Below are positions 1-8,771 of a stretch of 64,000 nucleotides of DNA, piece by piece. Each line of letters begins with the position of its first letter. The first letter of the stretch is position 1. The stretch spans positions 1 through 64,000 of the forward strand of contig NZ_JANHDK010000001.1 in NCBI RefSeq assembly GCF_024494725.1, in the 5' to 3' direction. This stretch comes from Haloplanus ruber (lineage in GTDB: Archaea; Halobacteriota; Halobacteria; Halobacteriales; Haloferacaceae). The notes beneath the pieces were generated by a model, which had not been told where the DNA came from, did not search any database, and saw only the letters and a program-made list of their open reading frames with translations. Made by a program: the position numbers and the translations under genes.

Positions 1-276
1 ACCGAAATCGAACTCGAGGATGTCCAGACGGGGACCTACGACCTCGAGGCCGACGACGGTGAGAACACGGACATCATCGAGGTAGAGATCGTCCAGAACG
101 TCCAGACGGCAACGCCGGAACCGACGGCCACGGCGACGCCCGAGCCGACGCCGACCGAAACGATGGAACCGACCGACACGCCGACGCCCACCAGCGGTGG
201 CGGGCCCGGCTTCGGTGCCATCGTCGCGGTCATCGCGCTGCTCGCGGCGGCCCTGCTGGCCACCCGGCGCGACTAA
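1..276 (+). CDS. C-terminal part of a PGF-CTERM surface glycoprotein (5' end outside window)
   Basis: Open from the first base to TAA. The visible 91 residues are an acidic end of a folded domain, then a Thr/Pro-rich linker of about 30 residues (likely O-glycosylated), then the motif GGGPGF followed by a hydrophobic segment and the basic tail TRRD. This is the PGF-CTERM signal that archaeosortase A processes in haloarchaea, so the protein is probably an exported, lipid-anchored cell-surface protein of the S-layer glycoprotein type. The identity of the N-terminal domains cannot be seen. A stem-loop followed by a T tract lies just after the stop codon. A decayed second copy of this 3' end lies at 2362-2586. 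Confidence 0.85.
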   Translation, partial: TEIELEDVQTGTYDLEADDGENTDIIEVEIVQNVQTATPEPTATATPEPTPTETMEPTDTPTPTSGGGPGFGAIVAVIALLAAALLATRRD

Positions 277-287
277 CTCACCACGAC

Positions 288-323
288 TGACCGCCGGTAG
301 CGGTCACACGGTGCGGATTTTTT
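288..323 (+). terminator. Stem-loop plus T-tract terminator after the PGF-CTERM gene
   Basis: A perfect 7-bp inverted repeat (TGACCGC / GCGGTCA, loop CGGTA, 288-306) is followed by six T residues at 318-323. It sits 12 nt after the TAA. Archaea terminate mainly on T tracts, so the T run may be the active part. The decayed copy at 2572-2586 keeps a shorter version of the hairpin. Confidence 0.5.
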
Positions 324-446
324 ATTGACGTTTCGTCGATAGTGACAACGCTCTGCTACTGGCTTGACGTGTTAATCTCGTCCACCTACCGAACGACGTT
401 GTTCGAGACGGCACCGGGCCGACCGAGACGGGAGACGAGTGAGTCC

Positions 447-979
447 TCACCGTCGCCTGGATGCTTGTCGCGCTATCGCGAGACACCCTGAACACTCCAA
501 AAAGATGGGGGATCGACGCCCTGTATTCACCCTAACCGCGGCCGGGTGGCCATACTTGTGGTCGGCGAAGGCGTCGAGCGTGAAGGTATTGAGCTTGTGA
601 GGAGCCGAGTCGCACGCGAGCGCGGTCACAGCCGTATGCCGGGCGTTGCAGCAGGACTCGATCAGCGGGCTGTCTTAGGTGACGAGTTCGCTGGGATCGG
701 GTAGGCGGCCGCCATTCGGTGGATATCCGCCGAGCACCGACACCAGACTGTCAGGGAGAGCATCGCCGTTGGTGAGGATCGCACCAAAGCCACCAGACAC
801 CGCGATAGCCGCTGTTGACCTCGGGCAAGCGACCTTCCCGTCGTCGATCTGGTGGCCACGCCCTCGTTGTCAAGGCCGTCCGTGAGACCGACCCACTCCT
901 CGACAATGACAACTAGGCGCACGAGACTGAACCACAGGTACGGAGTCCATCCTGGATTCCCTACTGTGTTCTCGCCCAA
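447..979 (-). pseudogene. Possible decayed coding sequence, family unknown
   Basis: Two minus-strand frames look protein-like and join only by a frameshift near 860. The first (979 to about 860) holds a hydrophobic stretch (LWFSLVRLVVIV). The second runs to a TAA at 675-677 and stays open beyond it to 447. Residue composition is less acidic than in neighbouring genes. I do not recognise the family; a broken transposase or a decayed hypothetical gene are both possible. No terminal inverted repeats were found. Confidence 0.22.
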
Positions 980-1103
980 CCACCGATCCCCGGTTTTCCA
1001 GATCGAGTATGTAACGTTTTTCGCTCACGAATACGATAAATGGTTAAAATTGGGCCGTCAGGTTCTAAAACGTAGAGATACAAAGTCCGTTTGGATACGG
1101 ATC

Positions 1104-1232
1104 ATGGATATAGCGATCACTGCCCGTGACGTCTTTCACGTGCTCTCGCCCGTCGGCTGTCTGGTTGAAGCGCTGTCGACCGCCCTGTTGCTCGTCGCGA
1201 TGGCCGGCTGTGCCGTCGCCGCCCTCCCCTGA
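1104..1232 (+). CDS. Possible 42-residue hydrophobic small protein
   Basis: An ATG-initiated frame of 42 residues ends in a hydrophobic segment (ALLLVAMAGCAVAALP), so it could be a tiny membrane protein. An A+T-rich stretch lies 20-90 nt upstream, but no clear ribosome binding site is seen. It ends 4 nt before the end of the converging lipoprotein gene. A longer in-frame start at 852 would run through the decayed region and is less likely. Function unknown; it may not be a gene at all. Confidence 0.25.
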   Translation: MDIAITARDVFHVLSPVGCLVEALSTALLLVAMAGCAVAALP

Positions 1233-1236
1233 GCGC

Positions 1237-2208
1237 CTACTTGGTCCAGACCACTTTCACGTCTCCGCCCGGGAGTGACGATTCCCACCACAGCGTAACG
1301 TCACGCGCACGCGTCCCCTCGGGGACGGCGTACACGAGGTCGCCCCGAGTGACGGTTCGTGCCGCCAACTCGCCGCCTTCGTAGGGATCGTCACTGACCT
1401 CTTGGTGTTGCGGGCGCCGTTCTCCGTCGACTTCGAGGACGAACTCCGAGGCGTCGGGTGTGGTCTGTGCCTCGTCGAGAGAATTACGGACGTCGATGCG
1501 CATGACTGCCCACTCGCCACCCGCTTCGGGGGCTGGCGTCCGCGGCATCGGCGTCGATTCCGCCGTCTCCGTCGATTCCGGCGTGGCGGTCATTGTCGGC
1601 GTCGGTTCTCCCGTCGTGGTGGTTTCGTTGGTTCCATCGTCGGGGGTCGGATACGTCGGTTCGAACGACCCGCCGAGGACATTCATGTACAGGCCCGTCG
1701 GCACGACATAGTAGTTATTAAAATCGAGTTGCCTCGGCGTCGCCTCTATCGACCACGTCTCGTCGAAGGCCGTGAGTCGGAACTCGTAGGTGCCCAGATA
1801 CTGGAGCGAAAAGCGGGGACTGTGCCACTCGCCTGTCTCGCCTGCAGCGAGAGTCATCTCGATATTTCCGCCCTGTCGCCACTCCTCGCCGTTCCGTCTC
1901 GTCTCTAGGGTCGCGGTGAAGGTCCCTTCCGCGGAACCGGTGTTGCGGACGCCGAGTGCAAAGGTCGTCGGGATGTTGAGCGTCACCTGCTCGGGTGCCT
2001 CGACGTCGCGGAACTCGAACTCCGCGGACCCATCTCCGGTGCGGGTAGTCGTTCCCGACCCGGTCGCTGTTTCCGTGGACCCGCCTTCGGCGGGAGTGCT
2101 CGTTCCCGACTCGGTCCCTGTTGGCGTCGCGGTGTTCGAGCCATCGCCGTTCGAACAGCCGGCGAGGGCGGCGATTCCGGCCGAAGCGAGGAACGCGCGG
2201 CGTCGCAT
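1237..2208 (-). CDS. Tat-exported haloarchaeal lipoprotein, function unknown
   Basis: 323 residues. The N terminus MRRRAFLASAG..ALAGC carries a twin-arginine signal and a lipobox with the lipidated Cys at residue 18, so it should be an outward-facing membrane-anchored protein. A Gly/Ser/Thr-rich linker follows, then a beta-rich domain with FxxxVRNTGSAEGTF-type features, as in CARDB/COG1361-like domains. A second Thr/Pro linker precedes a C-terminal domain ending in VVWTK. The start at 2208 was chosen because the signal peptide begins there and a TATA box lies 27 nt upstream; an open frame continues further upstream to 2559 but has no signal peptide. No enzymatic motif was seen. Confidence 0.85.
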   Translation of the reverse strand: MRRRAFLASAGIAALAGCSNGDGSNTATPTGTESGTSTPAEGGSTETATGSGTTTRTGDGSAEFEFRDVEAPEQVTLNIPTTFALGVRNTGSAEGTFTATLETRRNGEEWRQGGNIEMTLAAGETGEWHSPRFSLQYLGTYEFRLTAFDETWSIEATPRQLDFNNYYVVPTGLYMNVLGGSFEPTYPTPDDGTNETTTTGEPTPTMTATPESTETAESTPMPRTPAPEAGGEWAVMRIDVRNSLDEAQTTPDASEFVLEVDGERRPQHQEVSDDPYEGGELAARTVTRGDLVYAVPEGTRARDVTLWWESSLPGGDVKVVWTK

Positions 2209-2230
2209 ACGTTCACTTCCGCCGCCCCGA

Positions 2231-2238
2231 CATATATG
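2231..2238 (-). promoter_or_regulatory. TATA box of the lipoprotein gene
   Basis: CATATATG is centred 27 nt upstream of the ATG at 2208, the spacing expected of a leaderless haloarchaeal transcript. It supports the chosen start. Confidence 0.6.
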
Positions 2239-2361
2239 GAATCCGGTCCGTCGCCGCCGCTCTAATCGGCAACCGGCCCCTGCGGAAACCCGGACGAACC
2301 CCGTGTCGTGCGAGTAGTTCCCCCGTTCCTGGACGAGTGGTCTCACGACGGCACGTGATCG

Positions 2362-2586
2362 ACCGAAATCGAACTCGAAGGCGTCTGGACGGGGACCGAC
2401 GAGCGTGAATTCAAGAACGATGACAGATATCGACGGGGTAGAGAGCGTCCAGATAACGACGATGGACCCGACCGACACGCTGACGCCCACCAGCGGTGCG
2501 GCCCCGGCTTCGGTGCCGTCGTCCGGCCATCCGTTGATCGCCGCGGCCCTACTAGTCACCCGGCACGACTAACCGCCAATAGCGGT
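2362..2586 (+). pseudogene. Decayed copy of the PGF-CTERM gene 3' end and terminator
   Basis: The segment starts with the same bases as the left end of the window (ACCGAAATCGAACTCGA) and aligns with it through the Thr/Pro linker (MDPTDTLTPTSG against MEPTDTPTPTSG) to the final residues (ALLVTRHD against ALLATRRD) and a TAA at 2570-2572. The central part of the copy has deletions and frameshifts that destroy the GGGPGF motif and the membrane segment. The hairpin ACCGC-CAATA-GCGGT after the stop is still there. It is a remnant of a second PGF-CTERM gene, probably from a tandem duplication now split by the lipoprotein gene. Confidence 0.8.
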
Positions 2587-2903
2587 CGTTCAACTGTCGG
2601 TTTTATGGACATCGTGCATACAGCGGCCGCCCCGTCGATCCGTCGCGCCCGAACGGCGGAGCGAAGGCTGGCCTCGCTTATACTAAGAAACGCAACCGCG
2701 GCCCGAACGACGACGATGTCGTGTTCGAACTGGGAGTACCAGTTGGTGGGTGGGGGGAGGTAGGCCGCGGTCACGAGATGTTTGTCAGCCTCCGTTCATA
2801 AGTGTATGGGGTGCCTCACCCGACGAGCGGCGGCCACGGGATCCGGAGTTACGTCTCGCGGCGCTCCGCAACCACTAAACGCGTTTCGTCCCTCCCTCCG
2901 ATG

Positions 2904-4343
2904 ATGGTAGACTGGACGGAGAAGTACCGACCGTCGACGCTGTCGGCCGTCCGGGGGAACGACAAGGCTCGCGATGCGCTGGCAGAGTGGGCGAAGACGT
3001 GGGACGACCACCGAGAGGCGGTCGTCGTTCACGGAAGCCCGGGCGTGGGCAAGACCTCGGCTGCGCACGCGCTGGCGTCGGACAGGGGATGGGAAACGGT
3101 CGAACTCAACGCCTCGGACCAACGGACCGCCGACGTTATCGAGCGGTTCGCCGGTCGGGCATCGAAGAACACGACGCTCGCTGGCGCGACGGGCGGCGGT
3201 GGCGGCCGTCAACTCGTCATCCTCGACGAGGCGGACAACATCCACGGCAACTATGATCGCGGCGGCGCCAGCGCCCTCACCCGTGTCGTGAAGGACGCCG
3301 ACCAACCAATCGTCCTGATCGCCAACGACTACTACGACATGAGCCGGGGACTCCGCAACGCCTGCCGCGAAATCGAGTTCCGCGACGTCTCCGCCCGGTC
3401 GATTGTACCGGTCCTCCGTGATATCTGCCGACGGGAAGGGATCGAGTTCGAGGCCGACGCCCTGGACCGAATCGCCGAGGTAAACGACGGCGACCTCCGC
3501 TCGGCGGTCAACGACCTCCAGGCTGCCGCCGAGGACGGCCGCCGGCTGACCGTCGACGACGTGGCGACGGGTGACCGTGACCGGGGGCTCGATGTCTTTC
3601 CCTTCCTCGATGCGGTGTTGAAAGAGGAGACAGCTGAGGAGGCGATTCAGTCCGCGTACCGCGTCGATGAGACGCCCGACGACCTGACGAAGTGGGTCGC
3701 GGAAAACGCGCCGAAAGTGTATGAGGGGGCGGAACTCGCCCGGGCGTACGATGCCCTCGCGGACGCCGACCGCTGGCTTGGACGGGTACGTGCCAGCCAA
3801 GAGTACGGCTACTGGCGGTACGCGACCGACGCCCTCGCCGGTGGTGTGGCTGCCGCCCGCGACGGGTCGAAGGGTGGCTGGACGCGCTTCTCGCGCCCGC
3901 AGTTCTGGCCGTCCTCGGATTCGACGGCCGACGAGGTGGTCCGCAAAATTGCCGAGCGTGGCGGCTTCAGCATGGCGACCGCCCGCCGCGAGGTGTTGCC
4001 CTTCCTCGCGGCGATGACCCACCACTGCAAACCCCGCGAACTGACCGTGGCGATGGCGGCGTACTACGACTTCGACGCCGAGGCGGTATCGTTCGTCACC
4101 GGAAGCGGTGAGACGACAAACAAGGTGGCAGCTATCGTCGAGGACGCGGGTGAGCGCCGGGCGTCGACGATGGAAGAACACTCGGAGGCGTTCGGCGGGA
4201 CCCGGGAGATGGCGACCGACCCCGACGACGGCATGGCCGCGACGGCGGCCACGTCGGCGGCCGACTCCGACAGTGACGACGAACCCGACGGCGACCCTGC
4301 CGACGACGACGACGGCCAGGCCGGACTCTCGGATTTCATGTGA
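2904..4343 (+). CDS. rfcL: Replication factor C large subunit (clamp loader)
   Basis: 479 residues. It loads the sliding clamp PCNA onto primed DNA together with RfcS. The N terminus MVDWTEKYRP is the family signature; Walker A is GSPGVGKTS and Walker B is VILDEADN. An AAA+ lid and a collar domain follow. The C-terminal 60 residues are Asp/Ala-rich and end in QAGLSDFM, which fits a PIP-box-like PCNA-binding tail (Q-x2-L-x2-F-M). The start could equally be the ATG one codon earlier (2901). The next gene begins 36 nt after the stop but has its own TATA box. Confidence 0.96.
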   Translation: MVDWTEKYRPSTLSAVRGNDKARDALAEWAKTWDDHREAVVVHGSPGVGKTSAAHALASDRGWETVELNASDQRTADVIERFAGRASKNTTLAGATGGGGGRQLVILDEADNIHGNYDRGGASALTRVVKDADQPIVLIANDYYDMSRGLRNACREIEFRDVSARSIVPVLRDICRREGIEFEADALDRIAEVNDGDLRSAVNDLQAAAEDGRRLTVDDVATGDRDRGLDVFPFLDAVLKEETAEEAIQSAYRVDETPDDLTKWVAENAPKVYEGAELARAYDALADADRWLGRVRASQEYGYWRYATDALAGGVAAARDGSKGGWTRFSRPQFWPSSDSTADEVVRKIAERGGFSMATARREVLPFLAAMTHHCKPRELTVAMAAYYDFDAEAVSFVTGSGETTNKVAAIVEDAGERRASTMEEHSEAFGGTREMATDPDDGMAATAATSAADSDSDDEPDGDPADDDDGQAGLSDFM

Positions 4344-4360
4344 CGACACTTTTTGTCACA
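4339..4360 (+). promoter_or_regulatory. Promoter with inverted repeat in front of the alcohol dehydrogenase gene
   Basis: The TATA-like ACTTTTTG is centred about 27 nt before the ATG at 4380. It is flanked by a perfect inverted repeat TGTGAC-N10-GTCACA, whose left arm overlaps the rfcL stop codon. A repressor bound there would cover the TATA box. Confidence 0.4.
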
Positions 4361-4379
4361 CCGTGGCGTGGGGTCGAGC

Positions 4380-5450
4380 ATGCGAGCTGCCGTCCTCCGC
4401 GAGCACGGCGAACCGCTGGAGATCACTGACGTCGACCGGCCCGATCCGGCCCCCCACGGCGCCGTCGTCGCCGTTGAGGCCTGTGGTGTCTGTCGGAGCG
4501 ACTGGCACGCGTGGCAGGGACACGGCGAGTGGGTCGGTGACCGCGCGACTGAGGGCCAGATTCTCGGCCACGAACCCGCGGGTCGCGTCGTTGCCGTCGG
4601 CGACCACGTCGACCGGGTGCGCGAGGGCGACCGAGTCGCCGTCCCGTTCAACCTCGGCGACGGGTCCTGTCCCCAGTGTCTGAGCGGCCACGGCAACGTC
4701 TGTGAGGACGGCCTCGCGCTCGGCTTCCAGCAGGAGGCCCAAGGCGCGTTCGCCGAGGCGGTCCACGTCCCTCACGCCGACTACAACGCGATGGCACTCC
4801 CGGATGGTGTTTCGGCCCGCGACATGGCTGCGCTTGGCTGTCGGTTCATGACGGCCTTCCACGCGCTGACCGCACGCGGAGAGGTCGGCGGCGGCGACTG
4901 GGTCGCCGTCCACGGCTGTGGCGGAGTCGGTCTCTCGACGGTCCACATCGCCGATGCGCTGGGCGCGCAAGTCGTCGCGGTCGACATTCGGGACGCGGCG
5001 CTCGACCTCGCGGACGACCTCGGCGCCGATGCGGTCGTGAACGCAGCGGGACGTGACGGCCGCGCGGTCACCGGCGACGTGCGTTCGGTAACCAACGGAG
5101 GGGCACACGTCTCCGTCGACGCCCTCGGGGTTGCCGAGACGTGCCGAAACTCGGTGTTCTCGCTGCGCCGTCGTGGGACCCACGTCCAGGTGGGCCTGAC
5201 GACCGACGAGGAGCGCGGCGAGGTGTCGCTCCCCGTCGAGCGCCTGGCGATGATGGAGGCGGACTTCCGGGGCGCCCGGGGGATGCCGCCGACGCGCTAC
5301 GACGAACTCCTTCGACTGCTCGAATCGGACGCCATCGAGCCGGGACGGTTGGTTCGACGCGAGGTGTCGCTGGAGGCGGTGCCCGAGCGTCTGGCGGCGA
5401 TGACCGACTACGAAACGACGGGCGTGGAAGTGGTCACGGAGTTTGCCTGA
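4380..5450 (+). CDS. Zinc-dependent alcohol dehydrogenase (MDR family)
   Basis: 356 residues. It is an NAD(P)-dependent medium-chain dehydrogenase that oxidises alcohols or reduces aldehydes. The catalytic zinc site is visible in ACGVCRSDWHAW and GHEPAG. The structural zinc lobe is CPQCLSGHGNVC, with three Cys in that stretch instead of the common four. The Rossmann motif is GCGGVGLSTVH near residue 180. The start at 4380 sits 27 nt after a TATA box; an upstream in-frame ATG at 4353 lies inside the promoter. The substrate cannot be assigned. Confidence 0.88.
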   Translation: MRAAVLREHGEPLEITDVDRPDPAPHGAVVAVEACGVCRSDWHAWQGHGEWVGDRATEGQILGHEPAGRVVAVGDHVDRVREGDRVAVPFNLGDGSCPQCLSGHGNVCEDGLALGFQQEAQGAFAEAVHVPHADYNAMALPDGVSARDMAALGCRFMTAFHALTARGEVGGGDWVAVHGCGGVGLSTVHIADALGAQVVAVDIRDAALDLADDLGADAVVNAAGRDGRAVTGDVRSVTNGGAHVSVDALGVAETCRNSVFSLRRRGTHVQVGLTTDEERGEVSLPVERLAMMEADFRGARGMPPTRYDELLRLLESDAIEPGRLVRREVSLEAVPERLAAMTDYETTGVEVVTEFA

Positions 5451-5459
5451 CGGCGCCGG

Positions 5460-6335
5460 TCAGTCGCTCCGGGTAGAGGCGACCGCTCCGGCCCGGCCGT
5501 CCGGCCGGGCCCGCCGAGTCAGTAACGCCGCGGCGAGGACGGCGGCGCCAGCGAGGGCGAAGCAGGCGACGTTGAGCAGACGGACAGTCGAGGTGTAAAA
5601 CACCAGGTCGCGGCCGAGCAGCATCCCTGCGAGGAGAGGAAGGAGGGCAAAGCTCGTCGCGTACCGAAGCTGGGGAACGGTCGTCCCGGCGAGCCAGCGG
5701 GTGGCGGCGAGCAATGCCGCGACGGCGACGAGAGCGGCGCCGTAAAACAGCGCCTGTGCGGCCGGGGTGTACGCGATTGGCGTGAACACGCGACTGACGA
5801 CGGTGCTTGCGACGATGGCTGCGAGAGCGACTCCCAGCGTCTTCCGGACGCGGGGAAGCGGTGGGCCGCGCTCGGTCCGGGCGGAGAGGGTCGTCCAGAC
5901 GAGCAACGAGAAGATTGAGAGTGCGACGACGAGGTGAGCTCCCTGTGTCGGCGCCGAGTACCCCTGCGGGAGGACTCCGTTGAGGGTGACAGTCACCGCG
6001 CCGATGCTGATCTGAAGCGGGAGGAGACACACGGCGAGCGTCGCCGCGAGGCGCGTCCGCCGCCCCGGCCGGCGCCACGCCCAGAGGGCGGTTCCGAGGA
6101 TGAACCAGCCGGTCACCATCGCAATCAGGCGGTGGAACCACTCGATGAAGCTCGGAATCGTCTGGGGAAGCAGCCCGTTGTCACACAGCGGCCATTGGGC
6201 CGAACAGGCGAGCCCCGACCCGGTCGCTGCGGTGTAGACTCCGAGCATGACAAGCGAGAGGGTCATCCCGGTCGTGAACGCCGCGAACCGGGGGAAGCTG
6301 ATCGCCTCTCGGACACCCCGTATGGAACGGCTCAT
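5460..6335 (-). CDS. ctaA: Heme A synthase-like protein (CtaA/COX15 family)
   Basis: 291 residues with about eight membrane segments. The family hydroxylates heme O to heme A for the terminal oxidases. The first extracellular loop has ATGSGLACSAQWPLC, the paired-Cys motif of type 1 CtaA. It is followed by EWFHRLIAM with a heme-ligand His; a second HL motif (QGAHLVVAL) and a further region fit the duplicated four-helix bundle. The C-terminal half is more degenerate. TATA-like GTCTAAGTG lies 27 nt upstream of the ATG. It converges on the alcohol dehydrogenase gene. Confidence 0.85.
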   Translation of the reverse strand: MSRSIRGVREAISFPRFAAFTTGMTLSLVMLGVYTAATGSGLACSAQWPLCDNGLLPQTIPSFIEWFHRLIAMVTGWFILGTALWAWRRPGRRTRLAATLAVCLLPLQISIGAVTVTLNGVLPQGYSAPTQGAHLVVALSIFSLLVWTTLSARTERGPPLPRVRKTLGVALAAIVASTVVSRVFTPIAYTPAAQALFYGAALVAVAALLAATRWLAGTTVPQLRYATSFALLPLLAGMLLGRDLVFYTSTVRLLNVACFALAGAAVLAAALLTRRARPDGRAGAVASTRSD

Positions 6336-6457
6336 GCGCGCGTCTCGGGGCCACGCGCACTTAGACCTGTCCGACCTGCCCACGGGTTGGGAACACTCCG
6401 CGGCCGGGCGCTGATCGGAGCGGGTTCCGTCCCGGCGCGGACCGTCTTTCTCGGATA

Positions 6458-6466
6458 GTTTTTTAC
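6458..6466 (+). promoter_or_regulatory. TATA box of the malic enzyme gene
   Basis: GTTTTTTAC is centred 28 nt before the ATG at 6490, consistent with a leaderless transcript. Confidence 0.5.
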
Positions 6467-6489
6467 CTACACCCTCTGTGGTCGCGGTC

Positions 6490-8748
6490 ATGGGACTTGA
6501 CGACGACGCCAGGGAGTATCACCGACAGGACCCTCCCGGAAAAATCGAGATTTCGACGACGAAGCCGACGAACACACAGCGGGATCTGAGTCTCGCGTAC
6601 TCCCCCGGCGTGGCGGCGCCGTGTTCCGACATCCACGGCGACTCCGACCTCGCCTACGAGTACACGTCGAAGGGAAATCTCGTGGGCGTCATCTCGAATG
6701 GCTCGGCTGTCCTCGGCCTGGGTGACATCGGTGCTCAGGCGTCGAAGCCCGTCATGGAGGGGAAGGGTGTCCTGTTCAAGCGCTTCGCCGACATCGACGT
6801 GTTCGACATCGAACTCGACTTCGACGATCCAGAGGACGTCATCCGCTCGACGCGGGCGATGGAGCCGACTTTCGGCGGCATCAACCTTGAGGACATCAAG
6901 GCGCCCGACTGCTTCGAAATCGAGGAGCGCCTCCGCGAGGAGATGTCGATCCCGGTCTTCCACGACGATCAGCACGGCACCGCCATCATCATCGGTGCAG
7001 GACTGGTCAACGCCGCTGACATCGTCGACAAGGATCTCGCCGACCTAGAGGTGGCAATCTCCGGGGCCGGCGCCAGCGCCATCGCGACCGCCGAGTTCCT
7101 CGTCTCGCTCGGTGTCCGCCGGGAGAACGTGACGATGTGTGACTCCTCGGGGATCATCACGACCAACCGCGCCGAGGCCGGCGAGGTCAACGACTACAAG
7201 GCGCGCTTCGCGAGCGACCGCCCTGCCGGTGACCTGGCCGACGCCATGACCGGCGCTGACGTCTTCGTCGGTCTGTCGGTCGCGGGTATCGTCGACCCCG
7301 AGATGGTACGCTCGATGGCCGACGACCCCGTCATCTTCGCGATGGCCAACCCCGAACCCGAAATCGACTACCACAAGGCCAAGGAGGCCCGCGACGACAC
7401 CGTCATCGTTGGCACGGGACGCTCCGATTTCCCCAATCAGGTGAACAACGTCCTCGGGTTCCCCTTCATCTTCCGGGGCGCCCTCGACGTGCGGGCGACC
7501 GAGATCAACGAAGAGATGAAGATCGCGGCCGCGCGCGCCCTCGCCGACCTCGCCCGCAAGGACGTGCCGGACTCGGTGCTGAAAGCTTACGGCGACCAGC
7601 CGCTCCAGTTCGGTCCCGAGTATATCCTCCCCAAGCCCGTCGACCCGCGCGTGATGTTCGAGGTGGCTCCCGCGGTGGCACAGGCGGCCATCGAGAGTGG
7701 TGCAGCCCGGAAGTCCATCGACCTCAGCACCTACCGCGAGGAACTCGAGGCGCGCCTCGGCAAGTCCCGCGAGATGATGCGGGTCGTCCTCAACAAGGCC
7801 AAGACCGACCCCAAGCGGGTCGTCCTCGCCGAGGGAACCGACGAGAAGATGATCCGTGCCGCCTACCAGGTCGCCGAGCAAGGGATTGCCCACCCCATCC
7901 TCATCGGCGACCGCGAGACCATCTGGACGTCGATGGACGATCTGGGACTGGATTTCGACCCCGAGATCGTCGACCCCGCCACGGACGAACTCGACGCCTA
8001 CGCGGATCGGCTGTACGAACTCCGCAAGCGCAAGGGGATCACCCGCCGCGAGGCGAACGAACTCATCCACGACGGCAACTACCTCGGAAGCGTGATGGTC
8101 GAGGTGGGCGACGCCGACGCGATGCTGACCGGCCTGATGCACCACTACCCGTCGGCGCTACGGCCGCCGCTCCAGGTGATCGGGACCGCCGATGATGCCG
8201 AGTATGCGGCCGGCGTCTACATGCTCACCTTCCGCAACCAGGTGGTCTTCGTCGCCGACGCGACGGTCAACCAGGACCCCGGCGCGGACGAGTTGGCCGA
8301 GATTGGCCGCCACACCGGCGAGTTGGCCCGGCGGTTCAACGTCGAACCGCGGGCGGCGTTCCTCTCGTATTCGAACTTCGGGAGCGTGGACAACGCGGGG
8401 ACGCGCAAGCCCCGACGGGCGGCCGAGATGCTACGCGACGATCAGGCCGTCGACTTCCCGGTCGACGGGGAGATGCAGGCCGACACGGCCGTCGTTGAGG
8501 ATATTCTCGATGGGACCTACGACTTCGCCGAGTTGGAGGACCCCGCGAACGTACTGATCTTCCCGAACTTGGAGGCGGGGAACATTGGCTACAAACTCCT
8601 CCAGCGTCTCGGCGGCGCCGACGCCATCGGCCCGATGCTGGTCGGCATGGACGAACCAGTTCACGTCCTCCAGCGGGGCGACGAGGTCAAGGACATCGTC
8701 AACCTCGCTGGCGTCGCCGTCGTCGACGCACAGGAACGCGAGCGGTAG
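6490..8748 (+). CDS. maeB: Malic enzyme fused to a phosphotransacetylase-like domain (MaeB type)
   Basis: 752 residues, the usual length of MaeB-type proteins. Residues 1-430 form the malic enzyme: [17 protein letters not shown] (metal/substrate site), [13 protein letters not shown] (nucleotide binding) and NPEPEI. Residues 430-752 resemble phosphate acetyltransferase, with LAEGTDEKM and SYSNFGS. The enzyme decarboxylates malate to pyruvate with NAD(P)+. In characterised MaeB proteins the PTA-like part is regulatory (acetyl-CoA sensing) rather than clearly catalytic. The start at 6490 was chosen from the TATA box spacing; an upstream start at 6478 is also in frame. Confidence 0.95.
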   Translation: MGLDDDAREYHRQDPPGKIEISTTKPTNTQRDLSLAYSPGVAAPCSDIHGDSDLAYEYTSKGNLVGVISNGSAVLGLGDIGAQASKPVMEGKGVLFKRFADIDVFDIELDFDDPEDVIRSTRAMEPTFGGINLEDIKAPDCFEIEERLREEMSIPVFHDDQHGTAIIIGAGLVNAADIVDKDLADLEVAISGAGASAIATAEFLVSLGVRRENVTMCDSSGIITTNRAEAGEVNDYKARFASDRPAGDLADAMTGADVFVGLSVAGIVDPEMVRSMADDPVIFAMANPEPEIDYHKAKEARDDTVIVGTGRSDFPNQVNNVLGFPFIFRGALDVRATEINEEMKIAAARALADLARKDVPDSVLKAYGDQPLQFGPEYILPKPVDPRVMFEVAPAVAQAAIESGAARKSIDLSTYREELEARLGKSREMMRVVLNKAKTDPKRVVLAEGTDEKMIRAAYQVAEQGIAHPILIGDRETIWTSMDDLGLDFDPEIVDPATDELDAYADRLYELRKRKGITRREANELIHDGNYLGSVMVEVGDADAMLTGLMHHYPSALRPPLQVIGTADDAEYAAGVYMLTFRNQVVFVADATVNQDPGADELAEIGRHTGELARRFNVEPRAAFLSYSNFGSVDNAGTRKPRRAAEMLRDDQAVDFPVDGEMQADTAVVEDILDGTYDFAELEDPANVLIFPNLEAGNIGYKLLQRLGGADAIGPMLVGMDEPVHVLQRGDEVKDIVNLAGVAVVDAQERER

Positions 8749-8771
8749 GCAGTCGACCACCGCATTCAGGT

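Larger units (their letters stand above)
277..1103. other. Gene-poor stretch between surface-protein gene and small ORF
   Basis: Apart from the terminator and the possible decayed coding sequence at 447-979, no convincing gene is visible. The stretch from about 1010 to 1090 is noticeably richer in A+T than its surroundings and could hold a promoter for the small ORF at 1104. The density of broken frames suggests a region in decay. Confidence 0.5.
2209..2900. other. Intergenic region with decayed PGF-CTERM copy
   Basis: Besides the TATA box of the lipoprotein gene and the pseudogene at 2362-2586, only short frames are present. A frame at 2605 (MDIVHTAAAP..., ending at a TAG near 2763) follows the pseudogene but has an arginine-rich composition unlike native proteins here. 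A weak TATA-like CACTAAACG lies about 28 nt before the rfcL start. Confidence 0.5.

Noticed and set aside
2605-2763. A 52-residue frame after the PGF-CTERM remnant
   Set aside because: Arg-rich composition and no start signal; probably part of the decayed region.
2796-4349. A 517-codon open frame antisense to rfcL
   Set aside because: High GC content keeps the opposite strand open; the translation is Arg/Val/Gly-rich and matches no family, while the plus strand is a clear rfcL.
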